From Ruminiclostridium cellulolyticum H10 (lineage in GTDB: Bacteria; Bacillota; Clostridia; Acetivibrionales; DSM-1351): a stretch of DNA of 64,000 nt. Within the stretch, counting starts at the first letter, position 1, and each line of letters begins with the position of its first letter. A program made the translations under genes and the position numbers. This document shows, in pieces, positions 1 to 8,671 of the stretch. The stretch lies in NCBI RefSeq assembly GCF_000022065.1, contig NC_011898.1, positions 719,501 through 783,500 of the forward strand. The letters are read 5' to 3'. A model generated the notes under the pieces. The model ran no database searches and was not told where the DNA came from. It worked only from the letters and a program-made list of their open reading frames with translations.

Positions 1-1587
1 GGAATTCAGTTTGTAGCAGTAGGTGATTTTGGTGCAATTTATACTTCAGAAGAAGGTTATGACTGGAAAGAGGTAATGCCTCCAAAGTTTGATTACAATC
101 TTACTTCTGTAGTATCAAACGGAAAAATTTTCGTTGCTTCAGGAAGTGATGGAGCGATTCTTTACTCAGAAGACGGATATAACTGGGTAAAGGTTGAAAA
201 AGCATACACATCCTATAAAGAGACTATCCCCAATATAACAAGTCTTTTATGGAACGGAAGTGTATTCTATGCTTTGACTGATGTTGGGACAAGCCTGATA
301 TCAGAGAATGGTATCGATTGGAAAGAACAAGAAATCTATACGGCAGTTGAGACTAAATATGGTTTTTCATTGAAAGATGTTACCTGGGGTAATGATATGT
401 TTGTTGCTACAGGTGAAAAGGGTAAAATTCATGTATCATATGACGGCGTGTACTGGAAACCGGTTTTCCAAGACGAAAAGGCATCCTTTAGAAATGTAGT
501 TTGGAGCGAGTCTGAAAATGGTTTCTTTGCAACCGGAACTCGTGGACTTATTAGTTTTTCAAAGGATGGTTTCGGATGGGATAGAATATCAAAGGAAAAT
601 TTGTCGCATTATGCAGTAGAGCATATGGCAACGTTCAGAGATATATCTATTGCTATAGGCGGGGGTGGATTAATAACCAGAATCACATATCTTAATCACA
701 CCGTTGAAGTTATAAATGCAGGAGCAGATGATGGTTATCAGCTATATGATGTCACCTCTGGCGAAAGAACCTTAGTAGCCGTGGGTACTGACGGAAGAAT
801 AAGAAGATCAACTGATGGCGGTTTAACGTGGTCATACTTTAACCTTACTACAATTGATGACTTGGTTGATATCGATTACGGAGAAGGAGCTTATGTCGCA
901 GTCGGACCCGGTGGTACAATCATCAGGTCTACTGATGGAGGGAAAAACTGGTACGCACCAATAACCGGCCTTGGTAATGATATAGAAGGTGTTACATATT
1001 CAAGAGGAAAATTTATTGCTGTTGGAAGCAACGGACTTATTCTTACATCAGGTAATGCAGGTGCTACATGGAACGACAATGTTGTTTCACCCCCGGTTAA
1101 ATTGAATAAGGGTGAATATAACGGAAGTACATATGTTGTTGTTGGAAACAACGGTAAAATATTTACTTCTATTGATGGAGTAAACTGGACTGAACAAAGA
1201 TCAGGAACTAATAAAAACCTTAAAAGTGTCGTTTGGGACGGTAGAAAATTTATAGCAGTGGGAGACAACGGTACAATAATTACTTCACCTGATGGCATAA
1301 CATGGTCAACTTCAGTTTCAGGTTTCCAGACTAATTTTACTGATATTACTGTTTATGGGTTAGATACTTGGAATCCCGGCGGTTACAGAATTATTGCAAC
1401 AGGCCTTTCCGGTAAGACTTATGGTTCCAATGATGGAATAAAATGGTTCCCTGTGGCTTCACAGGTTTCAACCAATCTGAATGGAACAGTATGGTGTAAC
1501 GGTAAATACGTTTCAGTAGGATGCCATGAATGTATCACAGTGTCCAATGATGGAATAAACTGGACGCAAGTTCTTGGACATTACTAA
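1..1587 (+). CDS. Partial Ycf48/BNR-like beta-propeller repeat protein (5' end outside window)
   Basis: The frame is open from base 1, so the start lies upstream. About 529 residues are visible, made almost entirely of some 13 copies of a ~40-residue unit of the form hydrophobic-A-V-G-x-x-G-x-I-x-x-S-x-D-G-x-x-W (for example near 780-840, 890-950 and 1120-1190). This is the signature of WD/BNR-like propellers of the Ycf48/sialidase type; such proteins in clostridia are generally secreted or cell-surface. No enzyme active site or anchor domain is visible in the C-terminal part, which ends in a repeat. The exact role is unknown; an extracellular scaffold or binding role is inference. Confidence 0.75.
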   Translation, partial: GIQFVAVGDFGAIYTSEEGYDWKEVMPPKFDYNLTSVVSNGKIFVASGSDGAILYSEDGYNWVKVEKAYTSYKETIPNITSLLWNGSVFYALTDVGTSLISENGIDWKEQEIYTAVETKYGFSLKDVTWGNDMFVATGEKGKIHVSYDGVYWKPVFQDEKASFRNVVWSESENGFFATGTRGLISFSKDGFGWDRISKENLSHYAVEHMATFRDISIAIGGGGLITRITYLNHTVEVINAGADDGYQLYDVTSGERTLVAVGTDGRIRRSTDGGLTWSYFNLTTIDDLVDIDYGEGAYVAVGPGGTIIRSTDGGKNWYAPITGLGNDIEGVTYSRGKFIAVGSNGLILTSGNAGATWNDNVVSPPVKLNKGEYNGSTYVVVGNNGKIFTSIDGVNWTEQRSGTNKNLKSVVWDGRKFIAVGDNGTIITSPDGITWSTSVSGFQTNFTDITVYGLDTWNPGGYRIIATGLSGKTYGSNDGIKWFPVASQVSTNLNGTVWCNGKYVSVGCHECITVSNDGINWTQVLGHY

Positions 1588-1605
1588 AAATCAATATTTT
1601 ATTAA

Positions 1606-1633
1606 AAGGTCGGCGGCGTAAGCTGTCGGCCTT
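1606..1633 (-). terminator. Hairpin terminator of the SPL-like gene
   Basis: A 12-bp stem with three wobble pairs (arms 1606-1617 and 1622-1633, GTAA-type loop). On the minus strand it is followed by a short T-run, and it overlaps the stop codon of the minus-strand gene. It also sits 19 bp after the stop of the plus-strand propeller gene, so it may work in both directions. Confidence 0.6.
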
Positions 1634-2651
1634 AAATTATATATTTTATAGTACCTTCTCCAAAAAGTTGATTTATCTCCATTGTAAAAAATTCTTTAAC
1701 TTCATCAAGTGATTCCTTGGGATACACATATTTACCATAACCAAACTGTCCGAATTTGAATTTTCTGTTTTCGTTTATCATATCCAGAGTTGTATCTGGG
1801 AATATCTCTAAAATCCTGTTTTTGGCTTTTTCCGTATATCTGTGAGTTATAATCTCAAAGCTGGTATTGTTTGTTGTATTGACGTCTACGGTATTTCTGA
1901 GCTTCAACAAAAGATCCTTATAATCCTGTTTCCAATCTTCATAGAGAAAAACGGGTGCGATTAAAAATCCTACCGGATACCCTGATTTTGAAGCTTTCCC
2001 GACTGCTTCGATACGCTTGTCCGCAGAAGCGGTTCTGTGCTCATACACACTAATAATACTCTGGGTATTTACACTAAAGCGTATTTCGGTATGTTTGTTA
2101 TGATCCAGGTCAAGAAGGCTGTCTATATCAGTAAATTTGGTTACAAATCTGAAACGGGCATTATTTTGCTTTGCAAAGAAGTTTATAGAGGCCTCTAAAG
2201 CTCCTGTGTAGGGTTCAACAGGTACAGGGTCAGAGGTTGCCGCTCCTTCAAATATGGTGTTTTCAGGAAGTCTTTCTTTTATATATTTATCTGCCTTGTT
2301 TAATATGTCGTCAATGTTTACATAAACTCTAATAAAAGGCTTATCGCCTAGCTGCGTATTAAGGTAGCAGTATTCACACTGCCCAATACAACCGCTAACA
2401 AGGGGAAGCTGATAGTGAGCAGATGGCTTACAGCTCTGAAAGGTCAGGCTCTTTTTTACTCCGACTACCAGTGTCTGCTTTGCATGGGAATAATGGGAAC
2501 GTGCATCTTCACCGGGAATATAAGATTTTACCCTATTTATGGCACATTGATTTATCTCAATGCCTAAAGACCTGAAATGGTCATGCAGACTCCTGCCCAG
2601 TTCGTAATCCAAAGCTCCTGTTTCAAAAATTACTCTTTGCGGTTTGAACAT
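1632..2651 (-). CDS. splB: Spore photoproduct lyase (radical SAM)
   Basis: 339 residues. The radical-SAM cluster motif C-x3-C-x2-C is at residues 88, 92 and 95 (CIGQCEYC), and the overall sequence matches the SPL family, which directly reverses the thymine dimer of UV-irradiated spores in the germinating cell. The Bacillus H-donor cysteine (Cys141 in B. subtilis, in an AACTSD context) aligns with Ala here (GAATSD, residues 136-141). A cysteine is present at residue 74, the position I recall being assigned this role in the C. acetobutylicum enzyme. The ATG follows a GTGAGGAT Shine-Dalgarno at good spacing. That site lies in the terminator hairpin of the upstream gene, and a sigma-G-like promoter can be read inside the hairpin (see findings). 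Confidence 0.88.
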   Translation of the reverse strand: MFKPQRVIFETGALDYELGRSLHDHFRSLGIEINQCAINRVKSYIPGEDARSHYSHAKQTLVVGVKKSLTFQSCKPSAHYQLPLVSGCIGQCEYCYLNTQLGDKPFIRVYVNIDDILNKADKYIKERLPENTIFEGAATSDPVPVEPYTGALEASINFFAKQNNARFRFVTKFTDIDSLLDLDHNKHTEIRFSVNTQSIISVYEHRTASADKRIEAVGKASKSGYPVGFLIAPVFLYEDWKQDYKDLLLKLRNTVDVNTTNNTSFEIITHRYTEKAKNRILEIFPDTTLDMINENRKFKFGQFGYGKYVYPKESLDEVKEFFTMEINQLFGEGTIKYII

Positions 2652-2655
2652 AAAA

Positions 2656-2692
2656 AATCCTCACATAATGTTTTTATTATTTTGTGAGGATG
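2656..2692 (-). terminator. Terminator of yibE/F overlapping the splB ribosome-binding site
   Basis: On the minus strand ATCCTCACA and TGTGAGGAT (plus-strand arms 2683-2691 and 2657-2665) form a 9-bp stem followed immediately by TTTTTT and then the splB ATG. The 3' arm contains the splB Shine-Dalgarno GTGAGGAT, so termination and translation start share the same bases. Confidence 0.7.
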
Positions 2693-2707
2693 CCTTTTAT
2701 ATTATTC
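2678..2707 (-). promoter_or_regulatory. Candidate sigma-G promoter of splB
   Basis: On the minus strand GAATA (2707-2703) and CAAAATA (2684-2678) are separated by 18 bp. They fit the Bacillus sigma-G consensus GHATR / CATWHTA with one mismatch. splB is known to be sigma-G controlled in B. subtilis. Transcripts would begin near 2671, inside the loop of the terminator hairpin. Confidence 0.4.
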
Positions 2708-2722
2708 GCATAGTAAAATTTA

Positions 2723-3973
2723 CTATCTCCACCCATCATTGTAATCATCTTCGTCGGGTATTTTTGTTTTGTCAAGGCCAGTAACATCTATTTTCGGGAG
2801 TTTGATTCTATCGGAATACAGGTAGCTGCAAACAAGAGAGGTAAGCGGCATTGTAAATAGAATGCCTATACTGCCTATCAACGATTGAAGAATTTCAACT
2901 ACTATCATTTCTTTGTTAAGAAGCTCTATCAGTGAACTATTATAGGAAACCAGAAGAAGAACCACAGAAAGTGAACTACCTATATAAGCAAGTATAAGTG
3001 TGTTGGCCATTGTTCCCATTATATCTTTTCCAATAGATATTCCCGATTTTAACAGCAAACTGAAGGGAGTGTATTCAAGTTTCTCCTGTATTTCCGCAAG
3101 TGATGCGGCAATTGACATGGATACGTCCATTATTGCCCCGATTGCTCCGATAAGAATAGCTGCAAATACTATAGCTTTTAAATCTATCGGGTGCTTAGTA
3201 TTAATGCGTAACAAATAGAGGGATTCTTCGCTGACAAGCCCGGTAAGTTTCAGAAGCTTATCCATAATGGCTATTAAAATACCAGATACCAGCACACCCC
3301 CTATACAGCCGATACCGGCAGAAAAGCTCTTCTTGCTGGGACCGTAGACGATGAGTAAAGTCATACAAATAATAAATAAACAGGTTATAATAGACCATAT
3401 ATAAATGTTAAAGCCCTGTAATACCGCAGGTACAAATACTGCAAATATAGCTGCGAATGTAAATATAAGTGACAATATTGTGTTGAACCCCTTAGACCTT
3501 CCGAATATCAGAAGCAGGATAAAAAAGATGATTCCCAGTACCAAAAGTACATTTGTTCTCAGGTATTCCGCCATGACCCAATCATACTCAGAATCCTTGT
3601 TATCAAGCTTATATAAAATCACTTTGTCTCCCGGTTCCACTTCTTTTTGTGAGGCACCTATAAAAGGGTCAATGGTTTGATAGGCGGTAATTTGCTTATC
3701 TTTGTCCTTTCCTGATAAAAGTTTTGCCGAAAAAGCTATATCCTTTCCTTCATTGGGGATATCTCCGCCCAGATTGTATTCGGTTTTACTTGTTTTGATT
3801 ATTTTAACAACACTTGCAGTCTGTGCTTCAACACCGTCAACATCTTTTAGAATATCCAGATTATTGGTGGTAAACCTGTTTCCAATGTACAAAAGTAATA
3901 TAGAAATGATAATAGTCGTTATATATATATAAGTTTTTTTATTTATTAGTTTTTTTGTAAGATTAGATTCCAT
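2723..3973 (-). CDS. YibE/F-family multi-pass membrane protein
   Basis: 416 residues. An N-terminal membrane anchor (about 12-32) is followed by an extracytoplasmic beta-rich segment (about 45-130, including a G-D-K-V-I-L pattern) and then about seven hydrophobic helices from residue 135 to 385, ending in a charged tail. This layout is typical of the YibE/F family, whose biochemical function is not established. The ATG is preceded by AAAGGAATTAT. It stands alone, convergent with nothing, and ends in the hairpin shared with splB. Confidence 0.75.
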   Translation of the reverse strand: MESNLTKKLINKKTYIYITTIIISILLLYIGNRFTTNNLDILKDVDGVEAQTASVVKIIKTSKTEYNLGGDIPNEGKDIAFSAKLLSGKDKDKQITAYQTIDPFIGASQKEVEPGDKVILYKLDNKDSEYDWVMAEYLRTNVLLVLGIIFFILLLIFGRSKGFNTILSLIFTFAAIFAVFVPAVLQGFNIYIWSIITCLFIICMTLLIVYGPSKKSFSAGIGCIGGVLVSGILIAIMDKLLKLTGLVSEESLYLLRINTKHPIDLKAIVFAAILIGAIGAIMDVSMSIAASLAEIQEKLEYTPFSLLLKSGISIGKDIMGTMANTLILAYIGSSLSVVLLLVSYNSSLIELLNKEMIVVEILQSLIGSIGILFTMPLTSLVCSYLYSDRIKLPKIDVTGLDKTKIPDEDDYNDGWR

Positions 3974-4215
3974 ATAATTCCTTTAGAACTCCTTTAAATA
4001 AATTACTAAGAAAATAACATTATAATCTATTATTCATAATTTTCAAATAGTCATTAGTATATTTGTAATCATTAAAATGACAATAAGATTGAAAATTTTA
4101 ACATAATTAGTATAATATTAGTATAGTAATTTATATTTACTGGCAAGTGTTTTATAAATAACATAGAGGATAGCCAGCAGCCAGGTGCTGATATGTAAGG
4201 GCTTAAGGAAGTATA
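3974..4215. other. Divergent intergenic region between yibE/F and the GGDEF-EAL gene
   Basis: A 242-bp A/T-rich stretch holding the promoters of both divergent genes. TAGTATAATATTAG near 4109 is a plausible -10 for the plus strand. Just before the GGDEF-EAL start, at about 4172-4205, nested complementary pieces (AGCC with GGGCT, CAGCA with TGCTG) could form a small leader structure. I do not recognise it as a known riboswitch class. Confidence 0.35.
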
Positions 4216-6786
4216 ATGACATTTAAAAATGTAAAAAAGGTTATTTTGACGGGTTTTGTAATTGTTACTTTGCTATTATTTTTTGAAAGTACGATTGTTT
4301 TAGCAATTGATAATGCAGTAATTGAGGATGTCCAGCCCAAAAAAAATATTTTGATACTGCATTCATATAATGAAGGCTTGGCATGGACAAGTAATCAGAA
4401 TACCGGAATAATTGAAATGATTGATAAGGAATACCCAAATACCAGTACATATGTAGAATATATGGATTGGAAAAATTATCCCACTTCTAATATACTATCT
4501 TATTTATCTGACTACTTCGAATTTAAATATACACAAAAACATATAGATTTAATAATAACTACTGACGATGCCGCTTTTAAATTTGCATTACTCAACAGAA
4601 AACAAATATTCTCCGATGCACCTATTGTTTTTTCAGGAGTTAATCAAGAAGATGTTTCCAAAATAGCCAAGCATTATAAAAACTATACCGGGGTAATTGA
4701 AAATATCGATCCTACTGAAACTTTCAGAATAGCTTTAAGAATAAATCCCAACTTAAAGAAAGTTTATGTGGTGTTTGATAACTCTGAAAGCGGCTTATCA
4801 ACAGGCCGGTTGGTAATGGACAAAGTAAAGGCCATGAATCTAGAACCCATACCAATGAATAATATGAGTTTCAATGAGCTTTTAAAGGTTGTAAGTAAAC
4901 TGGATAATACAAGCATTGTATTCTTTGCAACTTATTATAGTGACGGAAATGGAAAAATGCTAGAATTTAATCTGGCATCCAGAGAGATAAGCAAGTATAG
5001 CAGTGTACCTTTATATCACCAATATGACTTTGGATTAAATAAGGGGGCCTTCGGCGGGGATATGGTAAGCGGCAGACTGTGCGGAAACTACGCAGCAAAG
5101 CTTGCTGTGCGGATATTAAAGGGAGAATCTGCTTCAGATATAAAGATTATATCACCTAAAGCAACAAGAGTAGTTTTTGACTATGAACAGTTGAAACGTT
5201 TTGAAGTACCTGTCTGGAAGCTTCCTAAAACTGCCGAAATAATTAATAAGCCATTTTCGTTTTTTGAAACATACAAGCGGCTCGTTGTATATGTTATAGG
5301 TGCTTTTTCAATACTGACCCTGTTTTTGGTAGTTCTCCTTGTATATATAAGGAAAATTAGAAATATTCGTAAGCAATTATATCTGAGTAATGAGGAGCTT
5401 ACTCAAACATATGAAGAACTGGTTGCCTCGGATGAAGAGTTGAGGCATCAGCTGGACGAAATCCGTTCCATACAGAAGAGCCTGTCCCAAAGCGAGGAAA
5501 AGTACAACTTCATGGCTTTACATGATGTCTTAACAGGTCTTCCCAACAGACGTTCTTTACTTGAGGATTCTTCAAGGTTTTTAGGTATTAATACCGGGAA
5601 AAAGACTGTATTACTATTTATTGATATGGACAATTTTAAATATATTAACGATACAATGGGGCATGAATTCGGTGATGAACTAATAAACAAGGCAGGCCAA
5701 AGACTTAAAACGGCTCTTAAAGATCTCGGAACATTGTACCGCTTGGGTGGTGATGAATTTATCCTGCTTATATATAATATTGAAAATCAGTTCGAGGCAG
5801 AGGATTTTATGTCTCAAGTTCTTCAAAGCTTCAAGGACGAATTTGAAATCGGAAATAGTGTACTTCATATCACTTTCAGCATCGGAGCAGCACTATATCC
5901 TGACCATGGAAACAATATTGAGGATTTAATAAAATGTGCGGATATAGCAATGTATAAGGCCAAGGAACAGGGTAAAAACAGGTATGTACTTTACGATAGG
6001 GACATGGATAAGGCTTTTTCCGAAAGAATGACAATAGAAAAGTTGTTGCACACTGCTATGGATAATAATGAATTTGAGGTATATTACCAGCCTCAATTTG
6101 ATTTGCAATCTCAAAAAATAACCGGCCTTGAAGCTTTACTCAGATGGAAAAGTTCAGAGCTTGGAAATGTTTCACCTATAAAATTTATTAAAGTTGCAGA
6201 AGATACTCATTTAATCATACCTTTAGGGGAATGGGTATTGAATCAGGCATGTGCGTTTGTTAAGGAGCTACATGAAAAGGGTTTACAAGGCTTGACCGTA
6301 TCAGTAAATATATCAACAATACAGATTCTCCAGTCGGGATTTACACGTAAGATAATTGATATAATAAATAGTCATAAGCTCAATCCTGAATGTCTTGAAC
6401 TTGAAATTACTGAAACTATTTTAATTGAGTCATTTACTACTGTTTTCAGAAAATTAAACAAACTAAAAAAAATGGGTATAAGAATAGCCTTGGATGATTT
6501 TGGTAAAGGGTACTCCTCGTTGAACTATTTGAAGCAGCTTCCAATATCAACTTTAAAAATAGATAAATCCTTTATTGACAGTGTTTCAATAGACGAGGAG
6601 GGCAGGACTATAACCCGTCATATAATCACTTTGGGAAAATCGCTGGGAATGACAATTATTGCTGAAGGTGTAGAATTCAATGAGCAGCTGGAATACCTGA
6701 AAAAATACCACTGCGACAGGATACAGGGATATCTGTTCTCTAAGCCTTTGCCCGGAGAAGATGTTAAAAAGCTTTTGATTGTGTGA
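4216..6786 (+). CDS. Membrane-bound GGDEF-EAL protein with extracytoplasmic sensor domain
   Basis: 856 residues. A signal-anchor helix (about 10-30) precedes an extracytoplasmic domain (about 45-345) resembling ABC-transporter substrate-binding sensors. A second membrane helix (about 354-378) and a coiled coil (385-430, rich in E/L) lead to a GGDEF domain and an EAL domain. Both catalytic motifs look intact: GGDEF at about residue 511, and EALLRW at about 639 with later ETETI-like, DDFGKGYSS and AEGVE motifs. It should make and/or degrade cyclic di-GMP in response to an external ligand; which activity dominates cannot be told. A hairpin at 6805-6848 ends the unit. Confidence 0.9.
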   Translation: MTFKNVKKVILTGFVIVTLLLFFESTIVLAIDNAVIEDVQPKKNILILHSYNEGLAWTSNQNTGIIEMIDKEYPNTSTYVEYMDWKNYPTSNILSYLSDYFEFKYTQKHIDLIITTDDAAFKFALLNRKQIFSDAPIVFSGVNQEDVSKIAKHYKNYTGVIENIDPTETFRIALRINPNLKKVYVVFDNSESGLSTGRLVMDKVKAMNLEPIPMNNMSFNELLKVVSKLDNTSIVFFATYYSDGNGKMLEFNLASREISKYSSVPLYHQYDFGLNKGAFGGDMVSGRLCGNYAAKLAVRILKGESASDIKIISPKATRVVFDYEQLKRFEVPVWKLPKTAEIINKPFSFFETYKRLVVYVIGAFSILTLFLVVLLVYIRKIRNIRKQLYLSNEELTQTYEELVASDEELRHQLDEIRSIQKSLSQSEEKYNFMALHDVLTGLPNRRSLLEDSSRFLGINTGKKTVLLFIDMDNFKYINDTMGHEFGDELINKAGQRLKTALKDLGTLYRLGGDEFILLIYNIENQFEAEDFMSQVLQSFKDEFEIGNSVLHITFSIGAALYPDHGNNIEDLIKCADIAMYKAKEQGKNRYVLYDRDMDKAFSERMTIEKLLHTAMDNNEFEVYYQPQFDLQSQKITGLEALLRWKSSELGNVSPIKFIKVAEDTHLIIPLGEWVLNQACAFVKELHEKGLQGLTVSVNISTIQILQSGFTRKIIDIINSHKLNPECLELEITETILIESFTTVFRKLNKLKKMGIRIALDDFGKGYSSLNYLKQLPISTLKIDKSFIDSVSIDEEGRTITRHIITLGKSLGMTIIAEGVEFNEQLEYLKKYHCDRIQGYLFSKPLPGEDVKKLLIV

Positions 6787-6804
6787 TTACATAATAAGAA
6801 TCAT

Positions 6805-6852
6805 AACGACCATGTTAACCCTTGAAATACAGGTTTTGCATGGTCGTTTGTT
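6805..6852 (+). terminator. Terminator after the GGDEF-EAL gene
   Basis: AACGACCATG (6805-6814) pairs with CATGGTCGTT (6839-6848), loop 24 nt, followed by TGTTTAAT. The T-run is modest. Confidence 0.6.
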
Positions 6853-6866
6853 TAATAGTCAACTTC

Positions 6867-6894
6867 TTGACTTTTTTGATTAAATTGGTATAAT
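6867..6894 (+). promoter_or_regulatory. Sigma-A promoter of the DUF134-mrp operon
   Basis: TTGACT (6867-6872), 16-bp spacer, TATAAT (6889-6894). The -10 and predicted start lie inside the 34-bp palindrome at 6890-6923. Confidence 0.75.
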
Positions 6895-6923
6895 AATTAT
6901 GTGCATATGCACATAATTATTAT
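6890..6923 (+). promoter_or_regulatory. 34-bp perfect palindrome, probable operator
   Basis: A perfect inverted repeat centred between 6906 and 6907: its left half reads ATAATAATTATGTGCAT and the right half is the exact reverse complement. It overlaps the -10 box and transcription start of the DUF134 gene. The neighbouring helix-turn-helix protein is the obvious candidate ligand, giving autoregulation (inference). Confidence 0.65.
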
Positions 6924-6935
6924 GAGGTGAAAGTA

Positions 6936-7319
6936 ATGCCGAGACCAAAAAAATGCAGAAGAGTTGGTTTTATACCAGGTAATGCTTGTTTTCACCCCGA
7001 AATCAAAAGTCAGGTTCAAGTTGTTTTGAGCATTGAGGAGGTTGAGGCCATCAGACTTGCAGACTATCTGGCAATCGGTCAGGATGGAGCTGCAGAAAGC
7101 ATGAATATTTCCAGAGGAACTTTTCAAAGGATTATAAATTCTGCAAGAAAAAAGATGGCAGATGCATTGATACATGGTAAGACTATTCGGATAGACGGGG
7201 GAAATTATCAGGTTGAGTCAGGCAGGAGCTGCTGCAGGAGACAAAGTGGGGAATGCAGGACTGTAAACTGTGACAGGTGTACAGGTTGTATGGACTGTCA
7301 CAAATCAACAAATATATAA
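6936..7319 (+). CDS. DUF134/UPF0251-family HTH protein
   Basis: 127 residues from the ATG at 6936, six bases after AGGTG. An in-frame GTG at 6927 lies inside that Shine-Dalgarno and is unlikely. The N-terminus MPRPKKCRRV is the family hallmark, followed by a sigma-region-4-like helix-turn-helix (about 40-80: IEEVEAIRLAD, MNISRGTFQRI). The C-terminus is cysteine-rich (about eight Cys in residues 100-125), suggesting a metal or Fe-S site. It lies 13 bp upstream of the Mrp-type gene and is probably co-transcribed. A DNA-binding regulator of this operon is inferred from the palindrome. Confidence 0.85.
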   Translation: MPRPKKCRRVGFIPGNACFHPEIKSQVQVVLSIEEVEAIRLADYLAIGQDGAAESMNISRGTFQRIINSARKKMADALIHGKTIRIDGGNYQVESGRSCCRRQSGECRTVNCDRCTGCMDCHKSTNI

Positions 7320-7332
7320 CGAGGTGACTTAT

Positions 7333-8592
7333 ATGGTAGACAATGGATGCAGTTGTGGCGGAACAGATTGTGGATCAAGTGATTGCGGAGGCAGTTGTCC
7401 TTCCGGGGACGGCCGCCCACAGACTTTTTTGGAAAAAACCCATAAGCTCAATTCAATTAAAAGAGTTATAGGGGTTGTAAGCGGTAAGGGGGGAGTGGGA
7501 AAATCTCTTGTAACCTCAACCTTATCTGTAATGATGAGAAGGAAAGGCTATGAAGTAGGGGTGCTTGACGCTGACATTACGGGGCCTTCAATACCGAGGA
7601 TATTTGGAATTAATAAAAAGGCACAGGGAAGCGAGCTTGGTATTTACCCCCAAATGTCCCCTAATGGTATCAAGGTAATGTCAGTTAACCTGATGCTTGG
7701 CCAGGACGATGCTCCCGTTATATGGAGAGGACCGATTATAGCAGGTGTTGTAAAACAATTCTGGACGGATGTAATATGGGGAGAGGTTGACTATCTGTTC
7801 CTTGATATGCCGCCTGGAACAGGCGATGTTCCCTTGACAGTGTTTCAGTCAATTCCTTTGGATGGAATAGTTATTGTTACTTACCCACAGGATTTGGTTT
7901 CGATGATAGTTAAAAAGGCCTATAATATGGCAAAGGAAATGAATATTCCTATACTGGGTATCGTCGAAAATATGAGCTATTTAAAATGTCCTGACTGCGG
8001 TAAGGAAATAAACGTTTTTGGACAAAGTAAAATAAATGAGGTAGCGGAGGGCCTACAGCTCAAGGTATTGGGTAAGATGCCTATAGACCCTTGTGTTGCG
8101 GAATTGTGTGACAAGGGTGAAATTGAAAAGGTTAATCATGAACATTTGGGAAATGCTGTATCGTATATTGAAAATAGATTACCTGTTGGAAAGGAGAATG
8201 AGATAATGAAAATTGCAATTGCAACTGAAGGAAACAATATTTCCTCTCATTTTGGAAAATGTGAGGTTTTTACAGTAGTTGAAATAGAGAATAAAACCAT
8301 AAAAAGTAAGGATGCAGTTAGTACAGAAGGTAATCAACACGGTCTTCTTCCGGGTTTTCTGACTTCACTGGGTATAGAGACCGTAATAGCCGGAGGAATG
8401 GGAGATGGTGCAAGGCAGAAGCTTGAAGATACTAATATTCAGATTATATCCGGAATCAGCGGAAATATTGATGAAGTAATACAGCTTTATCTTGAAGGAA
8501 ATTTGAAATCAAAAAGTTCCGGGTGTTCAGGCCATGAACATTCACATGAACATAATCATGGTAAGTGTGGTTGCAGCTGCGGAAACCCATAA
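7333..8592 (+). CDS. Mrp/NBP35-type Fe-S carrier ATPase fused to a NifX/NifB-like domain
   Basis: 419 residues from the ATG at 7333 (RBS GAGGTG); a longer frame to 7270 lacks an RBS. Order: a Cys-rich N-terminus (residues 5-25, CSCGGTDCGSSDCGG-like), a P-loop Mrp ATPase with GKGGVGKS near residue 52 and a later CPDCG pair that bridges the dimer Fe-S cluster in this family, then from about residue 292 (MKIAIATEG) a dinitrogenase Fe-Mo cofactor biosynthesis-type domain, and finally a His/Cys-rich tail (HEHSHEHNH, then CGCSCG). Family role: assembly or transfer of Fe-S clusters in the cytoplasm. The fusion suggests one polypeptide both carries and hands on a metal cluster. No nif genes are visible here. 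Confidence 0.88.
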   Translation: MVDNGCSCGGTDCGSSDCGGSCPSGDGRPQTFLEKTHKLNSIKRVIGVVSGKGGVGKSLVTSTLSVMMRRKGYEVGVLDADITGPSIPRIFGINKKAQGSELGIYPQMSPNGIKVMSVNLMLGQDDAPVIWRGPIIAGVVKQFWTDVIWGEVDYLFLDMPPGTGDVPLTVFQSIPLDGIVIVTYPQDLVSMIVKKAYNMAKEMNIPILGIVENMSYLKCPDCGKEINVFGQSKINEVAEGLQLKVLGKMPIDPCVAELCDKGEIEKVNHEHLGNAVSYIENRLPVGKENEIMKIAIATEGNNISSHFGKCEVFTVVEIENKTIKSKDAVSTEGNQHGLLPGFLTSLGIETVIAGGMGDGARQKLEDTNIQIISGISGNIDEVIQLYLEGNLKSKSSGCSGHEHSHEHNHGKCGCSCGNP

Positions 8593-8607
8593 AAATGTTG
8601 ATTTTAA

Positions 8608-8664
8608 TAAAATAAGCATAATAGCCTTGAAAGATGAATTTTCTTGGTTATCATGCTTATTTTT
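8608..8664. terminator. Bidirectional terminator between mrp-nifX and yeiH
   Basis: Complementary arms ATAAGCAT (8612-8619) and ATGCTTAT (8653-8660), extended by A and T runs on the outer sides, lie between two convergent genes. Confidence 0.6.
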
Positions 8665-8671
8665 AGTAACA

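Noticed and set aside
4160-4215. Cyclic di-GMP riboswitch before the GGDEF-EAL gene
   Set aside because: The leader shows small complementary pieces but neither the conserved core of class I nor of class II c-di-GMP riboswitches.
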